A stretch of 50,812 nt of DNA from Zoogloeaceae bacterium (GCA_016791025.1 JAEUNX010000054.1:1-50812), one strand, 5' to 3'. Positions 33,534 through 43,340 are shown, counted from the stretch's first letter. Translations and numbers: made by a program. The notes: generated by a model not told the origin, from the letters alone.

Positions 33534-34111
33534 CAGGGTACGAAGGGCAGTTGGTGAATGGGGATTGCGTCGGCGCGATGACGCTCCCAGTTGGCCAAGT
33601 AACGGGCGGCGAGGCTGCGATCTCCCCGCACAATGAGTACGTTTTCAGCGTTACGTTCCCGCGCCGACCAAGTGAAATTGTAAGACCCGGTCACGATTAC
33701 GGCAGCGCGGGTGTTGGCATCGATCAAGAGAACCTTGTTGTGGGCTGCGTTATAACGGGTTTCGAAGGCCACGGGGATGCCTGCGGCGAGGAGGTTGGGG
33801 ATCCGGTTGCCACTCGGACGCCGGTTCATCTCTGCGTCCGCCAGCACCGCCACATCCACGCCCCGGCGATGGGCGCCCACCAGGGCCTCGGCGATCTCCC
33901 GGCTGGTGAATGCGTAGGCCTGGACACGAATCTGATGCCGGGCGGCTCGGATGAGGTCCAACAAGGTCGGTTCGATCGGGTCCCAGGGGGCAAACAGTGC
34001 CTCACGGCTCCCTGTGGCCGGTAAGGGTTCCCCCCGTGCTGGCTCGCCCGAAAATGTGGCTGCCAGAATCAGTCCGAAGACGCCGACGGCGGTGCGGAAC
34101 TTGCCCGTCAG
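33533..34111 (-). CDS. Secreted phospholipase-D-family nuclease (single HKD), probable CTG start
   Basis: A PLD-superfamily protein like the endonuclease Nuc, which uses one HKD motif per chain and dimerises. The motif is HNKVLLID (His124, Lys126, Asp131 in this numbering), then VTGSYNFTWSA. The nearest standard start (TTG 33964) would remove the first part of the domain and the export signal. The frame stays open to a stop 30-40 nt further upstream and encodes KFRTAVGVFGLILAATFSGE, a clear signal peptide, then EALFAPWDPIEPTLLDLIRAA. In that stretch there is no ATG, GTG or TTG; a CTG at 34111 overlaps the rsmB stop as CTGA with GGAG 8 nt upstream. A sequence error is the alternative. Confidence 0.72.
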   Translation of the reverse strand: MTGKFRTAVGVFGLILAATFSGEPARGEPLPATGSREALFAPWDPIEPTLLDLIRAARHQIRVQAYAFTSREIAEALVGAHRRGVDVAVLADAEMNRRPSGNRIPNLLAAGIPVAFETRYNAAHNKVLLIDANTRAAVIVTGSYNFTWSARERNAENVLIVRGDRSLAARYLANWERHRADAIPIHQLPFVP

Positions 34112-35385
34112 GATGCGCGCTCCAGGACCGCGGCAAAGAACCCGTCAGTGCCGTGAGTCGCCGGATCCAGATGCAGATCGTCGCCGCAGGCCAATGGGAT
34201 GCCCTGCTCGGCAAGTACTGCCTGAGCAGGCAAGCGGGAGAAATCAGGTCGCTGGGAAAGAAATTCCGCGACGACCTCTTCATTCTCCCGCCGCAGCAAG
34301 CTGCAGGTGGCATAGACCACCCGCCCGCCCGGCCGAAGAAGCTGAGCTGCCGCAGCCAGTATGGCGGCCTGCTTGATCGCGAGATCGGCCACCGAATCCG
34401 GCGTCTGCCGCCACTTGAGGTCCGGGTTCCGCCGCAGCGTACCCAGACCGCTGCAAGGTGCATCGACCAGGACCCGATCGGCCTTGCCGGCCAGGCGCTT
34501 CAACCGCGGGTCCCGTTCGCTGTCGATGAGCATCGGATGGATGTTGGATAGCCCGGCCCGGGCCGCCCTGGGTTTGAGCTTGGCGAGGCGTTTGTCGGCC
34601 ACGTCGAGGGCATACAGGCGCCCGGTTCCCCGCATCAGGGCGCCCAGTAACAGCGTCTTGCCACCGGCCCCAGCACAGAAATCGACTACCAGCTCACCCC
34701 GCCGAGGAGCCACGAGGTAGCCCAGGAGCTGACTCCCCTCGTCTTGGACCTCGAGCGCACCAGAAAGGAACAGCGGATGCTTATTAAGCGCCGGCTTTTC
34801 CTCCAGGCGGATGGCCGTTGGGGACCAGGCCCCGGGGTGAGCAGCGAGGCCATCGGCACTCAGGCGGGCGAGCGCCTCGTCGCGCTTGATCTTAAGGACA
34901 TTCACCCGCAGATCCAGCGGCGCCGGTCGATTGAGGGCGGCGCACAATGGCGCGAGGGCATCGCCAGCGACCTCGCCGCCCAGGGCCTCCAGCAGCCAGT
35001 CAGGCAATTCGCATCGGTCGGCGAATCCCAGCTCAGGGGCCGGCCGCCCCTTGGCAGCCCCGAGAGCCTCCCGCTCGCCCCCCTCAAGGGCGTCCTCCAA
35101 CTGGCGCAGGGACACCCCTTCTCCACGAACAAGCCAGGCGATGAGAACTGCCCGGGGCATCGCGTCCGGCCCTGCCCAAATCCGGGCTGAACGCAAATGG
35201 CGGAGGACGGCATACACGGCCTCGGCAATCCATCCCCGGTCCTGGTGGCCTAATTGCGGGTGGGCACGAAAATAGCGCGATACGGTGGCATCCGCCGGCT
35301 GGGTAAAGGCCAACAACTCCCCCAGCAACGTGGCGGCGTGGTTGAGGCGAACACGGGTGATGCGACGTTCGGGCAGGACACTCAT
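34108..35385 (-). CDS. rsmB: RsmB-type 16S rRNA (cytosine-C5) methyltransferase
   Basis: A 425-residue RsmB/NOP-family enzyme that makes m5C in rRNA (C967 in E. coli 16S rRNA). SAM-binding and catalytic motifs are VVDFCAGAGGKTLLLGALM, YALDVADKRLAKLKPRA, VLVDAPCSGLGTLRRNPDLKW (Cys in PCSG) and VYATCSLLRRENEEVV (Cys in TCS). The N-terminal NusB-like RNA-binding region is weak but present in the first 150 residues. It overlaps DUF3108 by 4 nt upstream and the nuclease gene by 4 nt downstream. The order purN-DUF3108-rsmB is familiar from betaproteobacteria. Confidence 0.93.
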   Translation of the reverse strand: MSVLPERRITRVRLNHAATLLGELLAFTQPADATVSRYFRAHPQLGHQDRGWIAEAVYAVLRHLRSARIWAGPDAMPRAVLIAWLVRGEGVSLRQLEDALEGGEREALGAAKGRPAPELGFADRCELPDWLLEALGGEVAGDALAPLCAALNRPAPLDLRVNVLKIKRDEALARLSADGLAAHPGAWSPTAIRLEEKPALNKHPLFLSGALEVQDEGSQLLGYLVAPRRGELVVDFCAGAGGKTLLLGALMRGTGRLYALDVADKRLAKLKPRAARAGLSNIHPMLIDSERDPRLKRLAGKADRVLVDAPCSGLGTLRRNPDLKWRQTPDSVADLAIKQAAILAAAAQLLRPGGRVVYATCSLLRRENEEVVAEFLSQRPDFSRLPAQAVLAEQGIPLACGDDLHLDPATHGTDGFFAAVLERAS

Positions 35386-36434
35386 TGGGGTACCTGGGTG
35401 GATGGGCGGCGGGGCGGCGGTGGATCCAGCACGATGCTGCGGGCCCGTTGATCGAAGGTGTCGCCGTCGCGATCGACGACGACGATGCGGACCGGAAGAT
35501 ACGCGAATTTCTCCGCAAGCCAGAGATCAAGGGTCAGGCTGCCATCTTCGGCGCGGGCCCGCAGGTGGTGCGCCCGCAACGATCCGATGGGAAGATCGAC
35601 CTGGTCGACCCCCACCGCTTCGATGACTGCCGGCGTGGCCGCCTTGTTACTGACTAGGGTCAGCCGCAGATGCGGGGGCGGGTCACCAAGCAAGGCCAGT
35701 TGATGCCAAATGGAAAGTACATCCTGATCGCCGGGTTTGAGCGCTGCATGGCGAGGCGCGCCACGATGGCGATGAACCGTCGCCTCACCGGTTTCCCAGT
35801 CAAAATCAGCCGACTCCTCCGCCTTACCGGATTGATCCACCCAGAAACGGTCCGGCCGCAGCCCGTCGGCGGTCAGGCGGCCCTCGCTGTGCTGGGCATA
35901 GCGCAGATTGTGCAGCAAGGCCGTGAGGCCCACGGTCTCAACAAGGGAGGTCATGCGGTAGCGTTGCCCGTCCTGCTCCCAAATGTGCTCCGTGCGCCCG
36001 ACAAGAAAATCTCGGTTGCCATAGAAAACGTCGTAAAGGATGCGACCGCCACGGGGCCACTCGGGGCCGTTGGAGTGGGCTTCGGCCACAGGAATTTGAG
36101 GTTCCGCCGGCGTCGCCCCAGCAGCCGGGGGCGGTAGGGCGGGAGGCGCAGGCGCATTCGTCACTTCCGGCGGCACCGCCGGTCCGATGCCAGTCGAGGT
36201 GGACCGGGTGGCGGGCGGTGGTGTCACGGCGGGTGTCTTTGGTTTGGCCTTGACCGCGGGCCGTGGCGGCGGCGGTGTGTCCACCGGTCGGGCAACAAGG
36301 GCCACATCGATCCGGTCCGAGGCAACACCGGTCGGATCGGGCAAGGCCCATCCCGGCAACCCGAGGACCAGCAGATGGATCAGGATCGAGGCGGCAAGGG
36401 CCGCCAGCAGCCACCTTGTGGTACGAGAACCCAT
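35382..36434 (-). CDS. DUF3108 protein with N-terminal membrane anchor and proline-rich linker
   Basis: A 350-residue protein. Residues about 7-30 form one transmembrane segment (LLAALAASILIHLLVLGLPG); residues about 50-120 are a Pro/Ala-rich linker like that of TonB-type proteins; the rest is a periplasmic DUF3108 domain (GGRILYDVFYGNRDFLVG, EGRLTADGLRPDRFWVDQSG, LSIWHQLALLG, LWLAEKFAYLPVRIVVVDRDGD). Function unknown; the fold is predicted to resemble lipid-binding envelope proteins (inference). It lies 20 nt after purN and overlaps rsmB by 4 nt (ATGA). Confidence 0.86.
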   Translation of the reverse strand: MGSRTTRWLLAALAASILIHLLVLGLPGWALPDPTGVASDRIDVALVARPVDTPPPPRPAVKAKPKTPAVTPPPATRSTSTGIGPAVPPEVTNAPAPPALPPPAAGATPAEPQIPVAEAHSNGPEWPRGGRILYDVFYGNRDFLVGRTEHIWEQDGQRYRMTSLVETVGLTALLHNLRYAQHSEGRLTADGLRPDRFWVDQSGKAEESADFDWETGEATVHRHRGAPRHAALKPGDQDVLSIWHQLALLGDPPPHLRLTLVSNKAATPAVIEAVGVDQVDLPIGSLRAHHLRARAEDGSLTLDLWLAEKFAYLPVRIVVVDRDGDTFDQRARSIVLDPPPPRRPSTQVPQ

Positions 36435-36454
36435 GAATCGACCAGTCGGGCGCC

Positions 36455-37102
36455 TCAGTCGCCCAGGTCCTCGGGCGGATGGAGCAACGCGATGCTCCCC
36501 GTCCGCGCCTTCCGCACTCGTACTCGAAGGCCGTCGACCTCGACCCGCCCCTGGACCAGCCAGCGTAGGGCCTGGGGATAGATACGGTGCTCCACGGCCA
36601 GCACCCTGGCCGCCAGCCTGGCTTCGTCATCATCCTCCTCCACCGGAACTGCCGCCTGGACGATGATCGGGCCGGCGTCGAGCTCCGCCGACACCAGGTG
36701 CACCGTCGCACCATGGAGTTTGACCCCGGCCTCAAGGGCCTTACGGTGGGTGTGGAGGCCCGGAAAAGCGGGAAGCAGGGACGGATGGATATTGATGAGG
36801 CGACCGGCGTAACGACGGACGAACTCGGGGGTGAGAATCCGCATGAAGCCAGCGAGGACCACCAGATCAGCCTGATGGCGATCGATGCATTCTGATAACG
36901 CCCGGTCAAAGCCCGACCGATCTGCAAAATCCCGGTGATTGATGACCTCCGCGACGATCCCGTGGCGACGGGCGAAGGCGAGCCCGGCTGCCTGGGGATC
37001 ATTGCTGATGACCGCAGCGACTTTGGCTTCAGGGATGCCGGCATGGACGATGGCCTCCATGTTGGAGCCTCGGCCGGAGATAAGGATGACGATATTTTTC
37101 AT
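36455..37102 (-). CDS. purN: Phosphoribosylglycinamide formyltransferase (10-formyl-THF)
   Basis: A 215-residue PurN, the third step of de novo purine synthesis. It begins NIVILISGRGSNMEAI and has the catalytic NIHPSLLPAFPGLHTHRKAL (Asn, His) and HLVSAELDAGPIIVQAAVPV (Asp). Length fits the family. purM, its usual upstream neighbour, is absent; a DedA gene lies 63 nt upstream instead. The next gene encodes DUF3108. Confidence 0.96.
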   Translation of the reverse strand: MKNIVILISGRGSNMEAIVHAGIPEAKVAAVISNDPQAAGLAFARRHGIVAEVINHRDFADRSGFDRALSECIDRHQADLVVLAGFMRILTPEFVRRYAGRLINIHPSLLPAFPGLHTHRKALEAGVKLHGATVHLVSAELDAGPIIVQAAVPVEEDDDEARLAARVLAVEHRIYPQALRWLVQGRVEVDGLRVRVRKARTGSIALLHPPEDLGD

Positions 37103-37165
37103 GGACTACGGGCCGGCGCCCAGGGGCAAGATTTCGCCGCAGCGACGTTCGAGGAGAAACCCGAT

Positions 37166-37816
37166 CTAGGCCTGTGGCACCGCCGCGAGGCGATGCCGCA
37201 ACCAGCCAATGGCGATGGGCAGGAGCGACAAGGCGATGATGGCGAGAATGACCTGTGTAAGATTCTCGCGGACGAAGGGCAGATTGCCGAAGAGGTAACC
37301 GCCAAGGGTAAGCGAAAAGATCCAGATGCAGCCCCCCAGGCAGTCAAGCGCGACGAAACGGGAATAACCCATCTTTGCCACCCCGGCCACGAAGGGGGCA
37401 AAGGTGCGGACCAGCGGAAGGAAGCGGGCGATGATGATCGTCTTACCACCGTGACGCTCGAAAAAGTTGTGCGTCTTTTCGAAGGCGCCCTTGTTGAACA
37501 GGCGGGAATTCTCCCAGCGGAACACCTTCGGACCGACCGATCTCCCGATCCAGTAATTCGTGTTGTCGCCGAGGATGGCCGCCGCCAGCAACACCCCGCA
37601 GAGAATGCCGATGTCCATCCCCCCGCCGGCGGCCAGGGCCCCGGCAACGAACAGCAAAGAATCTCCCGGCAGGAAGGGAAAGATCACCAAACCGGTTTCA
37701 CAAAAGATGATCAGGAACAGAATGAGGTAGATCCAGGGGCCAACGTCTGCAAGAAGCGCCGCCAGATGGGTATCGAGGTGAAGAATCAGGTCGGCAAAGG
37801 CCGCGAGGAGTTCCAT
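37166..37816 (-). CDS. DedA-family membrane protein
   Basis: A 216-residue DedA/SNARE-associated-type inner membrane protein. Hallmarks are the start region FCETGLVIFPFLPGDSLLF, ILGDNTNYWIGRSVGPKVF, FFERHGGKTIIIARFLPLVRTFAPFVAG, given here as the region about 120-147 with the conserved R-F-x-P-x-x-R, and GYLFGNLPFVREN. DedA proteins act in undecaprenyl-phosphate or phospholipid translocation and proton-motive-force homeostasis. It lies between the hybrid-kinase gene (81 nt away) and purN (63 nt). Confidence 0.93.
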   Translation of the reverse strand: MELLAAFADLILHLDTHLAALLADVGPWIYLILFLIIFCETGLVIFPFLPGDSLLFVAGALAAGGGMDIGILCGVLLAAAILGDNTNYWIGRSVGPKVFRWENSRLFNKGAFEKTHNFFERHGGKTIIIARFLPLVRTFAPFVAGVAKMGYSRFVALDCLGGCIWIFSLTLGGYLFGNLPFVRENLTQVILAIIALSLLPIAIGWLRHRLAAVPQA

Positions 37817-37897
37817 TGGACGGGCGGTCGAAGCAAAGCTCCTATGATACCTGACCCCGAGGAAGGTTCCTCACCCGCCGCCTGCGGATCCTGCCCC

Positions 37898-40800
37898 TCA
37901 GGTACCCGCCAGCCACTCCCTGGCAAAATCCGCGGCCGGCAGCGGATGGGCAAAGAGATACCCCTGGAACTGATCGCACCCCATGGCCTTCAAAGTGTCC
38001 TGCTGGGCGGCAGACTCGACCCCTTCGGCGACGACCTGGAGATCCAGCGCATGGGCCAGGGCCATGATGCCCCGGACGATTGCCTCGTCAGCAGGGTCAG
38101 ACGCGATCTCATGAACGAAGGAGCGATCGATCTTGAGGATGTCCACCGGAAGCCGCTTGATATAGCTCAGGGAGGAATAGCCGGTGCCAAAGTCGTCGAT
38201 GGCCAAACGGATTCCCAGGTGCTTCAGGCGATGCAGGGTAGACAAGGTGTCGGTCGCATGCTCCATCCAAACGCTTTCGGTGATCTCGAAAACCAGCCGC
38301 CGCGGGTCAGTCCCGGTACGCCCAAGAAGCGCTTCGAGGCGACCAAGAAAACCCGGATCCTGCAACTGGATGCTGGATAGATTCACCGCTACGGAAAATC
38401 CGGGCAGATGGGTCATCCAGGCCCGGGCTTGTTCGAACACGGTTTGCAGGACCCATTCCCCAATGGGGATGATGAGGCCGGTCTCTTCCGCCAAGGGGAT
38501 GAACTCCACCGGGGGCACCGGGCCCCGCGTGGGATGATCCCAACGGAGCAGCGCCTCGGCCCCCACCACCTGACCCGTGACAGCCTCCAGCTCCGGCTGG
38601 TATTCCACTCTCATCTCACCGCGCTCGACCGCGCGACGCAGGGCGGATTCCAACTGCAGATGGCCGCTGATCTTGGCATCCATGCTGGATTCGTAAAAAC
38701 GGTAGCCCTTGCTGGTGCGCTTGGCCCGATACATGGCGGTGTCGGCGTGGCGCAGCAGAGTGCTGACATCTTCCCCGTCCTGAGGGTAAACGGAAATACC
38801 GATGCTAGCCGCCACGAAGAGCTCGTGGCCGGCCACGGAGAATGGTTCGGCCAGACTATTCGCGATCTTGTTCGCCACCTGAGCCGCGGCATTGATGTCC
38901 ACCAGGCGCGATAGAACGACCGTAAATTCGTCTCCTCCGAGTCTGGCCACGCAGTCGCCGGCCCGCACGCAGTGACGTAATCGTTGGGCTACGCCTTCGA
39001 GCAGGCGGTCCCCCACGTCGTGGCCCAGGGTGTCATTGACATATTTGAAGCGGTCGAGGTCGAGGAACAATACCGCCAGACGAGATCCATCGCGCCGGGC
39101 CTGATCGATCGCCTGATTGAGCAGGTCGGTCAGGAGGGTCCGATTCGGCAGGCCCGTCAGACTGTCGTTGTAGGCGAGGTGACGGACGTGACGCTCGGCC
39201 TTGAAGGCTTCGACGCTGCGGCGAACTCGCTGGACCACCACGTTGAGGTGAAGCGGCTTGGTAATGTAGTCGATGGCCCCCGCAGCGTAGGCCCGTTCAA
39301 TGGAGTCCCGGTCATCAAGAGCCGTGATCATCAGAACCGGAAGCTCCGCGCCCTGGGGGAGTTCTTTCATTCGCCCGCAGACAGTGAAGCCATCCATGTC
39401 CGGCATCATCGCATCCAGCAGCACCACATCAGGGACCACCCGTTCGAGCAGGTCCAGCGCCGCCTGGCCGTCGGGGGCCTCATGGATGTGCATCCCGCTC
39501 AGCTGCAGCGCGTACCGCAGGGCCGACCGGGTGCTGCGATCGTCATCGACGATGAGGACCACCGCGTTGGTCAACGTCGCATCCACCGGCGCATCCCCTG
39601 CTCCGCCCAGTTCTCGCCGTAGGGCTGCGTCCACCCGTCCGAGCTCTTCCTGCAAGGCATCCACCAGGGGTTCTGCTTCCACAAGATCGTGGCGCTCGGC
39701 ACACTCCTGGACCTCCTGGGCGACCTGGGCCAGCTTGACGGCACCCAATGTGCCGGCTGACCCCTTCAACACGTGGGCAGCATGACGAAGCGACGCTCCA
39801 TCCCGGCTATCGATGCTCTTGCGCATCGACCTCACGTGCATAGGAGCATCCTCCAGGAAGGGAAGGATGGCCTCTCCTAGCGCCCCACCCAGGGCGTCCC
39901 GAAGGCGGGAGATCGCGGCCGGGTCGAGAATTTGCTGTGAGGGTGATGGATGGTGCGCCCCCGCGGGGTCGACCGAGTCCGGCCCGCCCAGCACCGTGCA
40001 GAGGTTTGGCGGCAACCAGCGACGCAATTTGACCCTCAGGGATTCCAGCGTGACCGGCTTGGCCAGATGGTCGTCCATCCCGGTGCCGAGGCATTTCTCC
40101 ACGTCCGCCCGGGTGACGTTGGCCGTCATCGCGATGATCGGAGTGTGGACGCCCGATTGCTCCTCCCGGAGCCGGATCAGCCCCGTCGCCTCATACCCGT
40201 CCATTTCCGGCATCTGGCAATCCATCAGGATGATGTCCCAGCCACGCTCCTGATGGGCGCGGACCGCCTCCACCCCGTTGGCGGCAATTACTGCGATGCC
40301 GCCCAAATGGCCAATCATGCTGCGGGTGATGGCCTGGTTGGTGCGGTTGTCCTCCGCAACCAGCACCCGATAGGCGCCGGCCGACGCGGCCGGCAAGGCA
40401 GCCTGCTCGACCGATGGCCTGCGGCTGGCCGACTGCCCGCGACCAAGCGCATCGGCGACCAGCCGTTGGCGAACCGGCTTCGCCAAAACGCTGGCAAAGG
40501 GCGCGGGCAGCCCGCCGGGCCGCTCAAAAAACGGGGTGATGAGAACCCACTGAGCCCCCTCCAGCGCGGGCGCCTGGGCGATCCGGCCCCATTCATCCGC
40601 CGCCAGCCCGGCGGACGATTCGTCGACAAGAAGAATCGGATTGCGCTCGAAGCGGAACGTCCCCTGATCAAGACGCCGCTCGAAGTCGACCGCCGAGCGG
40701 AATGCCAGGGTCGTCACCCCGAAGCGCTCAAGAATGGTGGTCAGACTCTCCGCGACGATGGGACTGTCCTCGATCAGAACAACATCCGGCCCAGCGGTTG

Positions 40801-42352
40801 CGGAAGGAGTGTCCTGGGTGTCCGGCCTCAGCCCGAGCGGACATTCAAACCAGAATAGGCTTCCGCCGCCGGTACGCCGCTGATATCCGATCCGGCCTCC
40901 CATGACCTCCACCAATTGGCGGGAGATGGCCAACCCCAGACCGCTGCCCTGATAGCGCCGCGAGGCCGAGGCGTCGGCCTGCATGAATGACTCGAACATC
41001 CGCTCCTGGAATTCATCAGAGACTCCGGGTCCGGTATCCAAAACCTCAAACCGGAGCCAGATATCGGTGCCTGATCGCCGGATCTCAGCCACCCGCAGGC
41101 CTGCCTCGCCGGTATCGGTGAACTTGACGGCATTGCCGAGGAGATTGGTCAGCACCTGCCGGAGCTTGCGCGCGTCACCGTCCAGCGTCGGAACCGGATT
41201 GAGGTGGATGGCACACCCGACCTCAAGCCCTTTCTGGTGAGCCTGACTGGCCACACTGTCTACCACACCTTCCGCCAGGTTAAGCAGATCCAGAGGGCGA
41301 CGTTCCACCTCGGCACGCCCGGATTCGAGCCGCGAAAAGTCGAGAATGTTGTTGACGAGGTCCAGCAGATTTTGCGCAGAGTCCCAGGCGATCTCCGCGA
41401 AATCCCTAGACTTCGCCGGCAGCGAGGTGGACATGAGCATGTCCAGCGTGCCAATGACGCCATTCAGGGGCGTGCGGATTTCGTGGCTCACCGTAGCAGC
41501 AAACTGTGCCTTCAATTTGGCAAACGCCACGGCCTCATCGCGAGCCAGGACCAGTTCCTGTTCCCGCTGCTCCAGAACGGACATCATCCGATTGAAGGCC
41601 CTGCCCATATCCGCAATGTCCTGGGGCCCTTCCAGGGAAGCGCGGAGCCCGGTTTCCCCTTGCTCAGCGCGGCTCATTACCTCCGACAAGTCGCTCACCG
41701 GACTGGTAAGTCGTCGCGAAACCGCCCGGGCCATCAACACGAGAATGGCGGCAAAGGCCATCGACAGCGTGAAGTTGGCGACAAAAACTTCTTTTTGCAC
41801 GGTTTCGAGGGTGGTCTGCGACTGGACTACCCAAACAAAACCAAGCATTGACGCGGTCGGCTCCTGGGCATCGAAGGGCGAGGAGGTCATCTGTCCGGCC
41901 TCCACCACGCTGGCAAAGGCCCAGGCGTCGTCCCCTTCATACATAAGGGGAGTGCCCGGCTGAGCTGGTCCATTGCCGACAACATCAAGCCACGGGGGGG
42001 GCAATGAGCCGGCTTTCACCCTCCGGGCCACCAGCCGGCCCGTCGCATCGCGCAATTCGACGACGATCACGTCCGGGTAGGCCAGGGCTGCCTGGATGGC
42101 GCCCTCGGCATTTTCCGCCGCACCCGACACCAGAGCCAGACGGCTTTGCTCACCCAGCGTGGCAGCGATCCGCTGGCCCTGGATCGCCAAGGCATTGCGG
42201 ATTGCGCGGCCACTCTGGATCGAGCTGGCCACCGCCACCGCGAGGGCCAGCGCAACGGCCCCTAGCCCGACGTAGACGCCAAGTTGCTCCCGGAAGGTAG
42301 CACCTCCCAGGGCCCGAAGAATCTTGCGTGGCCAGGATCGTGAAGACTGCAT
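37898..42352 (-). CDS. 1484-residue hybrid histidine kinase with three receivers, Hpt, GGDEF and EAL
   Basis: Domain order: TM1 (about 24-46), periplasmic sensor (47-190), TM2 (190-210), HAMP (211-265), HisKA with SHEIRTPLNG (His290), HATPase (N-box around 402-413, GSGLGLAI 469-476), receiver 1 (about 522-635; Asp577), receiver 2 (660-780; Asp711), Hpt (His860 in HVLKG), receiver 3 (930-1045; Asp980), GGDEF (GGDEF intact at 1139-1143) and EAL (EAL intact at 1266-1268, with DDFGTGYSSL). So one chain contains a full phosphorelay and intact signatures for both making and degrading c-di-GMP. It starts 7 nt after the binding-protein gene, which may supply its periplasmic ligand sensor. Confidence 0.95.
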   Translation of the reverse strand: MQSSRSWPRKILRALGGATFREQLGVYVGLGAVALALAVAVASSIQSGRAIRNALAIQGQRIAATLGEQSRLALVSGAAENAEGAIQAALAYPDVIVVELRDATGRLVARRVKAGSLPPPWLDVVGNGPAQPGTPLMYEGDDAWAFASVVEAGQMTSSPFDAQEPTASMLGFVWVVQSQTTLETVQKEVFVANFTLSMAFAAILVLMARAVSRRLTSPVSDLSEVMSRAEQGETGLRASLEGPQDIADMGRAFNRMMSVLEQREQELVLARDEAVAFAKLKAQFAATVSHEIRTPLNGVIGTLDMLMSTSLPAKSRDFAEIAWDSAQNLLDLVNNILDFSRLESGRAEVERRPLDLLNLAEGVVDSVASQAHQKGLEVGCAIHLNPVPTLDGDARKLRQVLTNLLGNAVKFTDTGEAGLRVAEIRRSGTDIWLRFEVLDTGPGVSDEFQERMFESFMQADASASRRYQGSGLGLAISRQLVEVMGGRIGYQRRTGGGSLFWFECPLGLRPDTQDTPSATAGPDVVLIEDSPIVAESLTTILERFGVTTLAFRSAVDFERRLDQGTFRFERNPILLVDESSAGLAADEWGRIAQAPALEGAQWVLITPFFERPGGLPAPFASVLAKPVRQRLVADALGRGQSASRRPSVEQAALPAASAGAYRVLVAEDNRTNQAITRSMIGHLGGIAVIAANGVEAVRAHQERGWDIILMDCQMPEMDGYEATGLIRLREEQSGVHTPIIAMTANVTRADVEKCLGTGMDDHLAKPVTLESLRVKLRRWLPPNLCTVLGGPDSVDPAGAHHPSPSQQILDPAAISRLRDALGGALGEAILPFLEDAPMHVRSMRKSIDSRDGASLRHAAHVLKGSAGTLGAVKLAQVAQEVQECAERHDLVEAEPLVDALQEELGRVDAALRRELGGAGDAPVDATLTNAVVLIVDDDRSTRSALRYALQLSGMHIHEAPDGQAALDLLERVVPDVVLLDAMMPDMDGFTVCGRMKELPQGAELPVLMITALDDRDSIERAYAAGAIDYITKPLHLNVVVQRVRRSVEAFKAERHVRHLAYNDSLTGLPNRTLLTDLLNQAIDQARRDGSRLAVLFLDLDRFKYVNDTLGHDVGDRLLEGVAQRLRHCVRAGDCVARLGGDEFTVVLSRLVDINAAAQVANKIANSLAEPFSVAGHELFVAASIGISVYPQDGEDVSTLLRHADTAMYRAKRTSKGYRFYESSMDAKISGHLQLESALRRAVERGEMRVEYQPELEAVTGQVVGAEALLRWDHPTRGPVPPVEFIPLAEETGLIIPIGEWVLQTVFEQARAWMTHLPGFSVAVNLSSIQLQDPGFLGRLEALLGRTGTDPRRLVFEITESVWMEHATDTLSTLHRLKHLGIRLAIDDFGTGYSSLSYIKRLPVDILKIDRSFVHEIASDPADEAIVRGIMALAHALDLQVVAEGVESAAQQDTLKAMGCDQFQGYLFAHPLPAADFAREWLAGT

Positions 42353-42359
42353 TTAGCGC

Positions 42360-43319
42360 CTATTGTGCCGGAAGGATGAGCTCAATACCTTGCTGGCGCG
42401 GGTTGATGCTGATTCCCAGGTGCTGGGCCGACCGCTGATTGACCGCCAACAGGACTTCCCGCAAAGGCGTAACGCCAGTCGGATTGGTACTGCCGCTCAA
42501 AACTGCCTGGGCTACGACGCCGAGGCGCCGTCCGAGCCGTTCGTTGTCGGGGTAAAGCGTGAAAAGCGCACCCCGCCGGACGTGCCCGAGATTGCTTGAG
42601 AATAGGGGCATGTTACGTCCCCAGGCTTCTTCGAGGACGAAGGGCAGGATGGTGCTCTCCTCGGCCCCGACCGGATCCTGCAGCAACCAGATGGCATCCT
42701 TCTTGGGATCAGCGAGGTCGAAGATACTGTGGTAGGCGCGGGCCGCTGCTTTGAGATCTGCCACCTCGGTCACGACGAGTTCCAGCCCGGCGCTCTTGGC
42801 GCTCTCCTTGGCAATCCGGATCTGCCATCCACTATTCGCTGGCTCATAAACGGCAAAGATACGCCTGACCTCCGGGAGAAATCCCTTGAGGCGGGCAAAC
42901 AAAAGTGCCGGGTCCGGTGCGAGGCTATGGATTGCCACCGATCGCGACTCGGCCTCCGGCGCATTGACCACCGCGCCAACCACGACCGGAATCTTGGGCT
43001 CAAGGCCGCCGGCAACGTTTAAACCCTGGCGGCCGAGGGCGATGACCAGGCGGACATCCTGACGACGCAAGTCCTCAGCCACATCCTGGACCGTCGCACG
43101 CCCGCCCACCGCCACAGTCAGTGCGCGACCCCCAAAACGATCCTGAATGCCTTCGACGATCTTGAGGAATACCCCTCGATAGGGCTCACCGACCTCGGGA
43201 TAGACCACCGCAATCGGCCCGACGAGTTCGGCTCCGGCCGATCGGACAATGGCAGCCCAAATAAGGCAAACGACTATCAGACGCCAGGGGCTGAGGCGGC
43301 ACCGAATGACGATTCGCAT
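42360..43319 (-). CDS. ABC-type periplasmic substrate-binding protein without ABC partners
   Basis: A 319-residue protein with a signal peptide (SPWRLIVVCLIWAAIVRSAGA) and the fold of the uncharacterised ABC substrate-binding (DUF534-like) family: VVYPEVGEPYRGVFLKIVEG, LRRQDVRLVIALGRQGLNV, IFAVYEPANSGWQIRIA, AYHSIFDLADPKKDAIWLL and a C-terminal REVLLAVNQRSAQHLGI. No permease or ATPase gene is nearby. It lies 21 nt after the TonB receptor gene and 7 nt before the hybrid kinase, which suggests a sensing rather than transport role (inference). The ATG at 43319 fits the signal peptide; a GTG at 43337 is possible. Confidence 0.82.
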   Translation of the reverse strand: MRIVIRCRLSPWRLIVVCLIWAAIVRSAGAELVGPIAVVYPEVGEPYRGVFLKIVEGIQDRFGGRALTVAVGGRATVQDVAEDLRRQDVRLVIALGRQGLNVAGGLEPKIPVVVGAVVNAPEAESRSVAIHSLAPDPALLFARLKGFLPEVRRIFAVYEPANSGWQIRIAKESAKSAGLELVVTEVADLKAAARAYHSIFDLADPKKDAIWLLQDPVGAEESTILPFVLEEAWGRNMPLFSSNLGHVRRGALFTLYPDNERLGRRLGVVAQAVLSGSTNPTGVTPLREVLLAVNQRSAQHLGISINPRQQGIELILPAQ

Positions 43320-43340
43320 CGGATCGATCGCGGTCACGTC

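Noticed and set aside
36935-38380. 481-codon open frame on the plus strand across purN, dedA and the kinase end
   Set aside because: It crosses three well-supported minus-strand genes and their gaps and has no recognisable domain.
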